DNA of 64,000 bases from UBA8752 sp002336475 (GCA_943846755.1 OX044365.1:124001-188000), one strand, 5' to 3'. Positions 50,020-59,016 are shown, counted from the first letter of the stretch. A program made the numbers and translations. Notes: a model not told the origin generated them from the sequence alone.

Positions 50020-50119
50020 GAGGGCAAGCGATTCCCATCGCACCGCTACGACCACCGTCCCTTGCTGCCTTCCGGCCCTGGGGGGTTTGGTGGGAGCTGG
50101 CCGTGGGAGACTTGCCCTC
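50020..50119 (-). ncRNA. ffs: Signal recognition particle RNA (4.5S type)
   Basis: On the minus strand GAGGGCAAG (50119-50111) pairs with CTTGCCCTC (50028-50020), closing a hairpin of about 100 nt. The apical part contains CAGGGCCGGAAGGCAGCAAGG with the GGAA tetraloop (50073-50070) and the internal loops that bind the Ffh M domain. It is immediately followed by a run of six U residues at 50017-50012, a natural termination signal. The RNA binds Ffh to target nascent membrane proteins. It is the small bacterial form without an Alu domain. Confidence 0.93.
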
Positions 50120-50125
50120 CGTGGA

Positions 50126-50133
50126 CAAAGGTA
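50126..50133 (-). promoter_or_regulatory. -7 box TACCTTTG of the SRP RNA gene
   Basis: An exact TAnnTTTG box ending 6 nt before the first base of the closing helix (50119). Because the RNA end can be placed from its secondary structure, this calibrates the box-to-start distance at about 6-7 nt for this genome. Confidence 0.75.
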
Positions 50134-50181
50134 GGACAGTGATGGTTCCATTGTACACCATGGATGTCGATATTGGGCCCG

Positions 50182-50784
50182 ATGAACGACAACATCGAGA
50201 AGCACACTGCCAGGCCTGCAGAAGCTGGGCCCATGCGCAAGGGGATTCCATCTTTCTTGTTTGGACATGCTGCGGCAGGAGCCGGTTTGGTGTTGGTCGG
50301 GTATCTGCTGGCCTACATGATTCGGTTCGAAGCATTGCTCGGCCAATGGAGCACCCCTTTTGTGCTCACCGTTGTCGTGTCCGTAATGGTGATGGTGTTG
50401 CTTTCAGTGCGAAACGAAGAAGGGACCCTGGACTTTGGTCGGGCATTTGGTTTGTCCTTGTTGGCTGGATTTTTAGCGCGGTTGGGATACAACATGTTCA
50501 TGCTGTTGCTGTTTCATGCGATGAGACCAGACCTGGTAGAAGCATACGTCGAACTAGTTGTGCGCAAGTCAGAGGAGGCTTTGGAGGCATTGAATATTGG
50601 AGGCGTGTCAGAAGAATGGGGAGGGATGGTAGAATTGGTCAAGGAATCCACGCGCAATTCCCTTTCATGGGGTGGTCAATTGGTGGATGCCTTGACCAGC
50701 TTGGTCTGGCTGGCATTTTTGGCGGCCATTGTCTCCCTCATCCTCAAACGTCGGTTGCCAGATGATGGCAGCTTCCGCGGCTGA
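50182..50784 (+). CDS. DUF4199 membrane protein
   Basis: 200 residues with four transmembrane segments: 'AAGAGLVLVGYLLAYM', 'FVLTVVVSVMVMVLLSV', 'FGLSLLAGFLARLGYNMFMLL' and 'LVWLAFLAAIVSLIL'. An amphipathic helix (VEAYVELVVRKSEEALEAL) lies in the loop between the third and fourth, typical of DUF4199. Function is unknown. In Bacteroidota this family is often encoded just before the glycosyltransferase found here 21 bases downstream. ATG 50164 is an alternative start six codons earlier. Confidence 0.78.
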   Translation: MNDNIEKHTARPAEAGPMRKGIPSFLFGHAAAGAGLVLVGYLLAYMIRFEALLGQWSTPFVLTVVVSVMVMVLLSVRNEEGTLDFGRAFGLSLLAGFLARLGYNMFMLLLFHAMRPDLVEAYVELVVRKSEEALEALNIGGVSEEWGGMVELVKESTRNSLSWGGQLVDALTSLVWLAFLAAIVSLILKRRLPDDGSFRG

Positions 50785-50805
50785 GCTTTACCTTGCAGAA
50801 GTCCC

Positions 50806-51789
50806 ATGGACACCGATCAACTGACATCTCCCACACGTCCTGAATGCGATTTGAGCATTGTGGTTCCTCTTTTCAATGAAGAAGAGAGTTTGCCCGAGCT
50901 CATGTCTTGGATCGACCGCGTTTTGACGGGGCGGACCTACGAGGTGGTGTTTGTGGACGACGGCTCGTCTGATGGCTCTTGGCAGGTGGTACAAGGCCTC
51001 AAGGAGCAATACAGCAACAAGGTGGTGGGCATCAGTTTTGCCAGGAACCAAGGCAAGAGCGCTGCGCTTCACACCGGTTTCAAGGTGGTCAAGGGCAAGG
51101 TGGTCATCACCATGGATGCAGATTTGCAAGACAGTCCGGAAGAAGTCCCCGAATTGGAGCGGAGGATCTTAGAGGAGGGATATGACTTGGTGAGTGGCTG
51201 GAAAAAGAAACGCCACGACCCCATCACCAAAACCGTACCTACAAAGCTGTACAACTGGGCCACCCGACGCGTCAGTGGGATTCACCTGCACGATTTCAAT
51301 TGTGGACTGAAGGCTTACCGCAGAGAGGTTGTCCAAGCCGTTGAAGTCAATGGTGAAATGCACCGGTATATTCCGGTGTTGGCCAAGCAGGCTGGATTTT
51401 CCCGCATAGGAGAGCAGGTTGTGCAACACCAAGCCAGGAAGTACGGCACCACCAAATTTGGTTTGGAGCGCTTTGTCAACGGCTTTCTAGACCTCCTGAC
51501 CATTGCTTTCTTGGGCCGTTTCGGTCACAAACCGATGCACCTGTTTGGCGTTCTCGGCTCCCTCATGTTCGCGGGCGGCTTTGCCCTCTTTGCAGGTATC
51601 GGCGGATATAAGCTTTGGGCCTTGTATTCAGAAGTAGCAGCCCGAAACATTGCAGACATCAGCGCCTTTCACCTTGCCTTGGCATTCATGGTCATGGGGC
51701 TGCAGTTGTTCCTGGCGGGATTCGTTGGGGAACTGGTGACGCGCAATGCGCCCAGCAGAAACGTCTATCTGCTCAAGGATACCCTCTAA
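50806..51789 (+). CDS. Family 2 glycosyltransferase, polyprenyl-phosphate sugar synthase type
   Basis: 327 residues. The N-terminal GT-A domain has 'LSIVVPLFNEEESLPEL', 'EVVFVDDGSSDGSW' and the metal-binding 'VVITMDADLQDSPEEVPEL'. 'GISFARNQGKSAALHTGF' and 'FNCGLKAYRREVV' are typical of dolichol/undecaprenol-phosphate mannose or glucose synthases. Two C-terminal spans (about residues 235-265 and 285-310) anchor it in the membrane. It probably charges undecaprenyl phosphate with a sugar for envelope glycan modification. It follows the DUF4199 gene in the same unit. Confidence 0.9.
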   Translation: MDTDQLTSPTRPECDLSIVVPLFNEEESLPELMSWIDRVLTGRTYEVVFVDDGSSDGSWQVVQGLKEQYSNKVVGISFARNQGKSAALHTGFKVVKGKVVITMDADLQDSPEEVPELERRILEEGYDLVSGWKKKRHDPITKTVPTKLYNWATRRVSGIHLHDFNCGLKAYRREVVQAVEVNGEMHRYIPVLAKQAGFSRIGEQVVQHQARKYGTTKFGLERFVNGFLDLLTIAFLGRFGHKPMHLFGVLGSLMFAGGFALFAGIGGYKLWALYSEVAARNIADISAFHLALAFMVMGLQLFLAGFVGELVTRNAPSRNVYLLKDTL

Positions 51790-51810
51790 GCGTTTACGGT
51801 GGGCGTTGGG

Positions 51811-52959
51811 TTAGGCAATGACGCCGCTTCCCAGCACCTCTTCTCCAGTTTCAACATCGTGCCATGCGGCAAATTGTCCGGGTGCAATTCCAGATTGAGG
51901 CTGGTCAAATACCAACGTGTACCCAAAGTCCGTTTTTGTGAGCTCTGCGTCCTGTAGCTGCTGGCGGTAGCGAAAACGAGCGCGAACCTGCATGCTGTCC
52001 ATGGTCTCTGCGGGAGCGCGGTCAGGACGGATCCAGTGCACATTGGATGCGGTCATGGCCAGCCCTTTGCGGTGAAGACCAGGGTGGCGGTCGGACTCCC
52101 CGACGAACAACGCGTTGGTCTCCATGTCTTTGCCAATCACAAAAAGCGGCTCCACATGCCCACCAACATTGAGCCCGCGGCGCTGACCAATGGTAAAGAA
52201 ATGCGCTCCAGGGTGTGTCCCGACTTCGCGGGCATGGCCCAAATTAAAAACGGGCCCGTCCCAAGGATGTTGGCCTGCCATGACCCCTTCGGAAGGGATT
52301 TCAAGGATGGGACCCTCCTGTACTTTGAGCTGTTGTTGTAAGAAGTCGGGCAGCTTGACCTTCCCCACAAAACAAAGGCCTTGACTGTCCTTTTTTTGGG
52401 CCGTTGGCAATGCTGCTTCTTCTGCGATGCGCCGGACTTCAGGCTTCTGCAATTCACCCACAGGAAAGAGGGCGTCTGAAAGTTGCTCTTGGGTGACCTG
52501 ACACAGAAAGTAGCTCTGGTCCTTGTTCGGGTCTCTTCCTGCCAACAGCTGGTGCTGTCCATCTGATGTCGTGGCCCTTCTGCAGTAGTGACCAGTGGCC
52601 ACAGCGTCGGCGCCCAATTGGTGGGCCGCCTTTCTAAAGAGGTCGAACTTGATTTCTCGGTTGCACAGCACATCGGGATTGGGCGTGCGGCCCGCCGCAT
52701 ACTCTGCAAACATGTGGTCCACAATGCGCTCCCGATAAGCGTCGGACAAATCGATGACTTGAAAAGGGATGCCCAAATGTTGTGCGACCAAGAGGGCATC
52801 ATTGGCATCGTCTACCCAAGGGCAGGCATTGTCGATCGTCACAGAGTCGTCGACCCAATTGCGCATAAAGATGCCGATCACTTCGTGGCCTTCTCGTTGC
52901 AATTGCAATGCGGCCACGCTGCTGTCCACACCACCTGATAGGCCCACTACAACGCGCAT
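51811..52959 (-). CDS. mnmA: tRNA-specific 2-thiouridylase MnmA
   Basis: 382 residues. MnmA adds sulfur to U34 of tRNAs for Lys, Glu and Gln. The PP-loop 'VVVGLSGGVDSSVAALQL' opens the protein, the catalytic cysteines lie in NPDVLCNREIKF and DSQGLCFVGK, and 'YFLCQVTQEQLSDALFPVG' and 'TIGQRRGLNVGG' are family signatures. Length is normal. The N-terminal residues start directly with the PP-loop strand, supporting ATG 52959, which lies only four bases after a TAGTTTCG box. Confidence 0.96.
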   Translation of the reverse strand: MRVVVGLSGGVDSSVAALQLQREGHEVIGIFMRNWVDDSVTIDNACPWVDDANDALLVAQHLGIPFQVIDLSDAYRERIVDHMFAEYAAGRTPNPDVLCNREIKFDLFRKAAHQLGADAVATGHYCRRATTSDGQHQLLAGRDPNKDQSYFLCQVTQEQLSDALFPVGELQKPEVRRIAEEAALPTAQKKDSQGLCFVGKVKLPDFLQQQLKVQEGPILEIPSEGVMAGQHPWDGPVFNLGHAREVGTHPGAHFFTIGQRRGLNVGGHVEPLFVIGKDMETNALFVGESDRHPGLHRKGLAMTASNVHWIRPDRAPAETMDSMQVRARFRYRQQLQDAELTKTDFGYTLVFDQPQSGIAPGQFAAWHDVETGEEVLGSGVIA

Positions 52960-52963
52960 GGTG

Positions 52964-52971
52964 CGAAACTA
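52964..52971 (-). promoter_or_regulatory. -7 box TAGTTTCG, 4 nt before the mnmA ATG
   Basis: On the minus strand TAGTTTCG is followed by CACC and ATG. The 88-bp gap between mnmA and the sigma factor gene therefore carries divergent promoters. Confidence 0.55.
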
Positions 52972-53047
52972 CAACGGGGCACCCGCGAAAGAGTGGTCAC
53001 ATCTTTCGATATTGAGCCGAACCGGCATGCGCTTTGCTTTTTTGTGA

Positions 53048-53668
53048 ATGAAGCCTAAGCCGGGGCAACCAATTGTGGAACGATTCGTCATTTCTCCGTC
53101 CAACCTTCCGGACCCCGATACCCTTCGGGCTTGGGTAAAATCTGCTCAGGCTGGAGAATCGGAGGGCCAAAGGTTGATCTACGAAACGTTTGCGGGTAAG
53201 ATGTTGCTGGCCATCCGCCGGTACATCCCCGGTGAGCAGGAAGCGTTGGACGTGCTGCAGGATGGATTTATAAAGGTGTTCCGCAACGTTGGTGGATACA
53301 CTTTTAGAGGTTCGTTCGAAGGATGGATGCGGCGCATCATGGTCAACATGGCCATTGATGCATTGCGTTCTTCCAAGCAACTGCAGTTTGTAGGAGAGAG
53401 TGAGGAGATGTTGGACGTGTTGTCGGCAAAGGAGACAGAGCAATCTGAACCTGAGTGGGCCACATTGGATCATAAAGACATATTAGAGGCTATGGAACAG
53501 TTGACGCCCATGTACCGGGCGGTGTTCAACTTGTACGCTATTGAGGGCTACGCGCACAGAGAAATCAGCACGCAGCTTGGAATATCAGAGGGGACGTCCA
53601 AGTCAAATTATGCAAAGGCCCGCCGCAACTTGCGAGAGTTGTTGCGAGAGAAATTGAGGAAACAGTGA
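53048..53668 (+). CDS. ECF-type RNA polymerase sigma factor
   Basis: 206 residues. Region 2 is visible as 'LIYETFAGKMLLAIRRY', 'EALDVLQDGFIKVFRN' and 'GSFEGWMRRIMVNMAIDALR'. Region 4 is 'LTPMYRAVFNLYAIEGYAHREISTQLGISEGTSKSNYAKAR' in two parts, the second a helix-turn-helix that reads the -35 element. The linker between regions is acidic. Region 3 and 1.1 are absent, so it is an extracytoplasmic-function type. The stop codon overlaps the GTG start of the next gene (GTGA), a usual arrangement for a sigma factor and its regulator. Confidence 0.92.
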   Translation: MKPKPGQPIVERFVISPSNLPDPDTLRAWVKSAQAGESEGQRLIYETFAGKMLLAIRRYIPGEQEALDVLQDGFIKVFRNVGGYTFRGSFEGWMRRIMVNMAIDALRSSKQLQFVGESEEMLDVLSAKETEQSEPEWATLDHKDILEAMEQLTPMYRAVFNLYAIEGYAHREISTQLGISEGTSKSNYAKARRNLRELLREKLRKQ

Positions 53669-55020
53669 GTAAGGACCGAGAAGAAGAAAAAAAGCGCGGA
53701 GCTGCCGGGGGCGGTTTTGAGCAGGGCATGCGTTCAGCATTGGAAAAGGCGCCGGGTATGGCGGCTCCCAGTTGGTTGACCATGCAATCAGCCATGGCAG
53801 GGGGTGCTGCAGGAGGTGCGGCAGCGGCTTCATGGCGTTGGATCATTGGCCCGGCTGCTGGTGCGGCTTTGATTGGTGGCGCACTTTGGCTTTCGGACCC
53901 CGTCTCTGAACAGGCAGAAGCGGATGGTTCACCCGAAAGGGTAGACCCCGCAGTTGCAGAGGGGGATGCAGTAGAACCATTGGAGTGGTTTGAAGATGAC
54001 GCCGCAGCAACCCATGAGGTATGGAGCATTGAAGGAGCGTCGGAGATAGAAGTTGTGAAAGCTGTGGAAACCAGCATTGAGGCGCCGTCTGAAGGTCAAT
54101 CTGCCGCAGGCGATGGCTTTTCTGCTGAAGAACCCTTGGCAGATGTTGAGTCTGAGGCACCAGCGGAATCATCCCCTGACGCCTCGGCGTCCGCAGTCAA
54201 TCCAGAGGCAGACGAGAAGTCGGAGGATTGGGCCGATTTGCCCGTCGAGAAGCTCGCGGCATTTGGAGTGGACATCAAGGATGCTTGTGTGGGCACTGAA
54301 ATTGGGTTTCGCATGGCGAAGCCCCGCGACAATGTGCGTGTGCTTTGGAATTTTGGAGATGGAAATTTCAGCAACGAATCGGAGCCACAGCATGTGTTTA
54401 TGGCTCCAGGAACGTATGACATCACCTTGAGCGTCACGCGGGTAAGCGATGGTATGATCCGGACCCGAACCATCGAGAATTTGGTGACAATCCATGCCAA
54501 TCCCAAAGCTGGATTCACTTGGGAGGTGCCTGAATCGAGCATGACGAGCCCGGCTGTGACCATGCTGAATGCCAGCAAAAATGCCGCTTCCTGCACCTGG
54601 GTGGTGGACGGTGAAATCACCCAAGCGGGTAAAACTGCGGTCTTTGATTTAGAGCGGGTAGGGGAGCACGTCGTGCAATTGGTGGCGAGTTCACCTCATG
54701 GCTGCCAATCCGTTGCCAGCCATACCATTGAAGTGGGCAACCGTTTTGGAATTGGAGGGTCAGGTCGTTTCAGCCCCAATGGGGATGGCCGCTATGACAC
54801 CTTCATGCCGCGGGGTGTGGCCCAACTGGAAAGACCATTTGTCTTCCGCATCGAGGATGCAGCGGGAGAATTGATTCACAGTACTACATCCGCATCCCCG
54901 TGGGATGGGACACTCCCCGATGGGACCCAGGCCATTTCGGGCCAGGTGTATTCATGGACCGTTGTCATACAGGAGAAGGAGGGGCCATCTTACTTTTCCG
55001 ATGAGGTGCTGGTCGAGTGA
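53665..55020 (+). CDS. Single-span membrane protein with PKD and gliding-type C-terminal domain; candidate anti-sigma factor
   Basis: 451 residues from GTG 53665. The first ~55 residues are cytoplasmic and include 'FEQGMRSALEKAPGMAAPSW', which resembles the '...L....aPp..W' motif at the start of Bacteroidota proteins encoded beside ECF sigma genes. One span follows (about 56-76, WRWIIGPAAGAALIGGALWL). The periplasmic part has a long acidic Glu/Ala/Ser-rich linker (80-190), a PKD-like domain (about 195-285, 'VLWNFGDGNFSNESEPQHVF'), a second sandwich, and a C-terminal 'GRFSPNGDGRYDTFMP' to '...DEVLVE' module. That module resembles the gliding-motility/CHU C-terminal domain. No zinc anti-sigma motif is seen. 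Anti-sigma function is inferred from gene overlap and topology. Confidence 0.7.
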   Translation: MSKDREEEKKRGAAGGGFEQGMRSALEKAPGMAAPSWLTMQSAMAGGAAGGAAAASWRWIIGPAAGAALIGGALWLSDPVSEQAEADGSPERVDPAVAEGDAVEPLEWFEDDAAATHEVWSIEGASEIEVVKAVETSIEAPSEGQSAAGDGFSAEEPLADVESEAPAESSPDASASAVNPEADEKSEDWADLPVEKLAAFGVDIKDACVGTEIGFRMAKPRDNVRVLWNFGDGNFSNESEPQHVFMAPGTYDITLSVTRVSDGMIRTRTIENLVTIHANPKAGFTWEVPESSMTSPAVTMLNASKNAASCTWVVDGEITQAGKTAVFDLERVGEHVVQLVASSPHGCQSVASHTIEVGNRFGIGGSGRFSPNGDGRYDTFMPRGVAQLERPFVFRIEDAAGELIHSTTSASPWDGTLPDGTQAISGQVYSWTVVIQEKEGPSYFSDEVLVE

Positions 55021-55088
55021 TTTTCTCAGATCGGCGAGTGTTTGAAGGTCTTGAGATGTATCCGATTTTTATGCGCAGATGCAACACT

Positions 55089-55115
55089 TTGAAAGCCATC
55101 CAAGTTCCATCTTTG
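55089..55115 (+). promoter_or_regulatory. Putative promoter of the large adhesin gene
   Basis: TTG (55089-55091) and CATCTTTG (55108-55115) are 19 bases apart start to start, fitting the Bacteroidota -33/-7 pattern with one mismatch. It ends 19 nt before ATG 55135. The rest of the 55021-55134 gap shows no hairpin. Confidence 0.4.
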
Positions 55116-55134
55116 CGCCTAGAGCCATCTTGAA

Positions 55135-58100
55135 ATGAGAGGTTACTTAAGCGGCTATTTTTTTATGTATAGAATCATTGCTCTTTTATTGGTCTGGTGT
55201 TTGTGCCACGCCCATGTGTCTGCTCAATTCAGCATTGACAATGGCGATGTCACCCTGTGCACAGGAACGTTTGTCGACGATGGCTTGGCCGGCCCTTACT
55301 CAGACAACAACTATGTCATTACCATCTGCCCTGATATCCCTGGGGATGCTGTGTCAGTGGTCTTTACGATGTTCGATCTCCAGACGAATGCCAACCCCAA
55401 CAACAATGACATCTTGCTGCTCTACGATGGCAATACCACAGGAGCGCCTCTCGTTGGGGCACCGTCGGGAAATGCTATGGAGGGCATCAGCATCACGGCG
55501 TCGGAAGACAACCCTACCGGTTGTCTGACTTTTCAGCTCATCGTGAACAACGGAGCGTCTGGTGGAAATGCCGGATGGGAAGGTGTTGTGGGGTGTACAA
55601 CTCCGTGCGGGGTTCCCATCAGCCAGTTGGCCTTGGTTAGCCCGCCCGCATTTCCCGATGCTCCATCTTCCGTGGGCATCTGTCCTGGCGATGCAGTGCA
55701 AGTAGACGGCTCTGGTTCACAGCCCAGTGACGGCGGTCCAGCTTTGGCTTCTTGGATTTGGAATTGGGGAGATGGTGAAGTTGAAATCACGAACACACCT
55801 CAGGCCTCTCATGTCTACAACGAAACAGGCGAGTTCATCATCACACTCTTTGTGGAGGACGAGTTGGGGTGTTCCAATGTGAACCTCGATCCGGTTCAGG
55901 TCTTGGTGAGTCCTGCTCCGGAATTCAATACTGTTTTTCCTGAAACGGTGTGTGTGAATTCACCAGCAGTCATCGACGGCACTGGTTTTCAGTCGGGGAC
56001 ATGGACATCTTTGGTTCCGCCCCTGATTTCAGAAGATGAAGCCCTACCCGATGACCTCGGGGTCCCCTTTGTGAGCCCCATGCCGGTGGACTTTTTTGAT
56101 ACCGGTGCCGAGGTGGAATCTTGCGAGGATATTCTCTCGATCACGGCTTCATTGCACCACACTTTTATCGGGGACTTGACCATCACCTTGGAATGTCCCA
56201 ATGGTCAGGAAATGCTCCTGTTGGAAAATGGCGCTTCAGGGGGCGAAGATCCAAGCGGGTGTATGTGGCCTGATTTAGGCGGCACAAACTTGGGCAACCC
56301 GCCCAATGATGCGTGGGATTACACTTGGAGTGATGATGCCGATTTCATCATTGATGATCCCGACAATCCAGCAGTACAAGGGGTCAATGCAGTTCCTGAG
56401 GGCGAATACCTGCCGTGTGGTTCCTTCTGTGACCTCATTGGATGTCCATTGAATGGAATTTGGAACCTTGTCATTGTCGACAATTGGGGAGGGGATCAAG
56501 GGTATTTGGAAGGATGGACCTTGGAGTTCGATCCTACTCTGGTTCCTGATGTGACCACCATTTCACCTTCCATTGGATTGGGAATTGACTCTTCATATTG
56601 GGATGTGACCTTAGGTGAAGACGGTGTACAAGACATTGATTTTCAGGCAGACATTTTGAACCTTCAATTTGATGCGCCAGGGCTTTATGACTACACTTTT
56701 GTGCTGACTAACAGCTTTGGTTGTGTTTACGATACGACCATTGTGATGGAGGTAATCGAAGGGCCATCAAGCAACATCACAGCTGGTCCAGACCAGGTTT
56801 TTTGCGGAGCGCCTGTTGTTTTGGAAGGCGAATTCAACACGACGGTACCTTCACCTTGTTCCGCATCTCAAGGGACAGAAACGGTGTGCTATGGCAACGG
56901 AGCCAATGATGTTTACACCTATTGTCCAGACAATCCAGGAGATGGAACCTTGATGAGTCTCCAGTTTTTTGATGGCCAAATAGAGGCTTGCGTCTTTGAT
57001 GAGATCAATGTGTTTGACGGTCCAGATATCAATTCACCTCTGCTGACCACCCTGTGTGGTATTTATGCGGCCACCAATGTAGAGGCCACCAATCCCGATG
57101 GATGTTTGACCGTTCAAATCACGTCAGATGGCTCTGTGAGTTGTGAATCTGGTGCTTATGACCCTGTGAGTTGGTGTGTGGGATGTGGGGGTGAGGATGT
57201 GTGTGGGTTTACCTGGTCCTGGGAGCCTCCTGACAACTTAGATGATCCTTTTGCGACCCAGCCTACCGTACTTGATTTTGATGGGACTCCCACAGAATAT
57301 GTGGCTTTTGTTGAGCCCATTGGCTTGGACAATTGTGCGACAACAGACACGGTATTGGTGGTTCCCGGATTCGAATACGTGACGGATTACTCTGATCCTA
57401 CCTGTTTGATTACCGATGGAGAAATCACCATAACCATCAGCGAACCCGCTGCAGACGGACCGTGGGAAGTGGTCTTGAGCAACGTGACGGGCATTGTTGA
57501 AGATGTGAGTTACGGTGGTGGATTGCAGGCATTTGAAGATCTTGAGGCGGGACAGTACACTTTGGAGGTATCTGACCAAACCGGCTGTTCCTACACCACG
57601 GAATTCGATTTGGCCGATCCCGAGCCGCCAGGCATTACCGTCTCGGAGGATGTGGTCATCTGTATCGATGGTACGGCCACGCTGACTGCAGTGGCTGACT
57701 TTGGTGGCCCGTATGCTTTCAATTGGACCGCCTTTGGACAACCGGTGGCCCAAGGGGGAACAATACTTGTGGGGCCGGAAGGCACCACGGTCTATGAGGT
57801 GCAGGGTGTGGACGGTGCTGGATGCGTTACGCAACCGGGTGCAGTTACGGTCGGCATCTACGATGCATTTACAGTGGACATCGATGCGGACGATTTGATT
57901 TGTCTGGGAGATGAAGTGTTGCTGTCTGCCATCAATGTGACAGGCGGAGAAGGCAATGGATACGCTTATGAATTCTCCTATGGTGGGGTCACTTATGCGG
58001 CAGGAGCAGAAGATCAATCTCAATTCGTTCCCCCATTGACGGGAGACTTTTGTGTGACGGTTTCCGAGGCGTGTTCTACGCCAACGGTCACGGCGTGCAT

Positions 58101-58938
58101 GGAAGTAGAGGTGGAACAGCCCTTTGATTTGCACTTGGCCGCAGATACCACCCGGGGATGTGTGCCACAGAACTTGATTTTTGCCCACGACTTGCCAGCG
58201 CCTTTGGTGGACAGTCAGTTCTGGGACTTTGGAGACGATGGGACCAGTGCCAGTGCTGGCCCGATTCACACCTATGCCGAACCCGGCGTTTTTGACGTCT
58301 CGGTCACGGTTGTGACCACAACGGGCTGCGTCAACACCGTGATTGTAGACAATTACATTCAGATCTTCACTCCACCGAGCGTGGGATTCGATGCGGGGCC
58401 CCAGCCCACTACAGCGCCGGATACCCGGATTGATTTCAATTCAAGTGTATCGCCCAACGTGGTCAATTGGAATTGGTCCTTTATCCCAGGTGACCTTGAG
58501 GCCGTGAGCTTTGAGCCTGATCCCACTTTTACTTTCCCGATGGGGAATGGAGGGATTTACCCTGTCACGCTTACGGTGGTGGATACCAATGGATGTCAGT
58601 CCGCTGTGACCCGGGAGGTCGAGATTTTTGACTTCTTCAATGTCTTCATCCCGAACAGTTTCACGCCGAACAACGATGGCTTTAACGACATCTGGGCCGT
58701 GTACGGTTCTGACATTGATCCAGACCGCTTCGAAATGACCATATACAACCGCTGGGGACAGTTGGTGTTTGAGACGACCGACCCCGAAGAGGGTTGGATT
58801 GGACAGGCCGACGATGAAATGCTTCCCGAGCAGTGGTACTTCGCTCAGGATGGCATTTTTGCCTACCGGGTGGTGTTGTATTCAGAGTCGACCAACGAGA
58901 AGCGCGAGATCAAGGGCTACCTCAATTTGAGCCGCTGA
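55135..58938 (+). CDS. Large exported adhesin-like protein with CUB, PKD, P-domain-like and gliding-motility C-terminal domains
   Basis: 1267 residues. A signal peptide is present from ATG 55135 or, more compactly, from ATG 55165 (MYRIIALLLVWCLCHAHVSA). Domains in order: a CUB-like domain (about 30-155); a PKD domain (about 185-260, 'WIWNWGDGEVEI'); a proprotein-convertase P-domain-like sandwich (about 310-465, 'HTFIGDLTITLECPNGQ' and 'NGIWNLVIVDNWGGDQG'); a second CUB-like domain (about 575-685); Ig-like repeats; two more PKD-like domains (about 1000-1170); and a C-terminal 'FIPNSFTPNNDGFNDIWAVY'...'YNRWGQLVF' domain. The last is the gliding-motility-associated C-terminal (CHU_C) family, used for type IX export. 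It probably sits on the cell surface. It follows the sigma/regulator pair directly. Confidence 0.9.
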   Translation: MRGYLSGYFFMYRIIALLLVWCLCHAHVSAQFSIDNGDVTLCTGTFVDDGLAGPYSDNNYVITICPDIPGDAVSVVFTMFDLQTNANPNNNDILLLYDGNTTGAPLVGAPSGNAMEGISITASEDNPTGCLTFQLIVNNGASGGNAGWEGVVGCTTPCGVPISQLALVSPPAFPDAPSSVGICPGDAVQVDGSGSQPSDGGPALASWIWNWGDGEVEITNTPQASHVYNETGEFIITLFVEDELGCSNVNLDPVQVLVSPAPEFNTVFPETVCVNSPAVIDGTGFQSGTWTSLVPPLISEDEALPDDLGVPFVSPMPVDFFDTGAEVESCEDILSITASLHHTFIGDLTITLECPNGQEMLLLENGASGGEDPSGCMWPDLGGTNLGNPPNDAWDYTWSDDADFIIDDPDNPAVQGVNAVPEGEYLPCGSFCDLIGCPLNGIWNLVIVDNWGGDQGYLEGWTLEFDPTLVPDVTTISPSIGLGIDSSYWDVTLGEDGVQDIDFQADILNLQFDAPGLYDYTFVLTNSFGCVYDTTIVMEVIEGPSSNITAGPDQVFCGAPVVLEGEFNTTVPSPCSASQGTETVCYGNGANDVYTYCPDNPGDGTLMSLQFFDGQIEACVFDEINVFDGPDINSPLLTTLCGIYAATNVEATNPDGCLTVQITSDGSVSCESGAYDPVSWCVGCGGEDVCGFTWSWEPPDNLDDPFATQPTVLDFDGTPTEYVAFVEPIGLDNCATTDTVLVVPGFEYVTDYSDPTCLITDGEITITISEPAADGPWEVVLSNVTGIVEDVSYGGGLQAFEDLEAGQYTLEVSDQTGCSYTTEFDLADPEPPGITVSEDVVICIDGTATLTAVADFGGPYAFNWTAFGQPVAQGGTILVGPEGTTVYEVQGVDGAGCVTQPGAVTVGIYDAFTVDIDADDLICLGDEVLLSAINVTGGEGNGYAYEFSYGGVTYAAGAEDQSQFVPPLTGDFCVTVSEACSTPTVTACMEVEVEQPFDLHLAADTTRGCVPQNLIFAHDLPAPLVDSQFWDFGDDGTSASAGPIHTYAEPGVFDVSVTVVTTTGCVNTVIVDNYIQIFTPPSVGFDAGPQPTTAPDTRIDFNSSVSPNVVNWNWSFIPGDLEAVSFEPDPTFTFPMGNGGIYPVTLTVVDTNGCQSAVTREVEIFDFFNVFIPNSFTPNNDGFNDIWAVYGSDIDPDRFEMTIYNRWGQLVFETTDPEEGWIGQADDEMLPEQWYFAQDGIFAYRVVLYSESTNEKREIKGYLNLSR

Positions 58939-58962
58939 TGCCTCGGGGTGTTTTTCGGCATG

Positions 58963-58993
58963 AAAAAGGCCGCCCTCAGGGCGGCCTTTTTTT
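58963..58993. terminator. Bidirectional rho-independent terminator
   Basis: AAAAAGGCCGCCC and GGGCGGCCTTTTTTT form a GC-rich stem with a 3-nt TCA loop. A runs on the left and T runs on the right serve both the adhesin gene (plus strand) and the M1 peptidase gene (minus strand). Confidence 0.92.
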
Positions 58994-59016
58994 GTGTTTA
59001 GAATTCTCAAAGGGCG

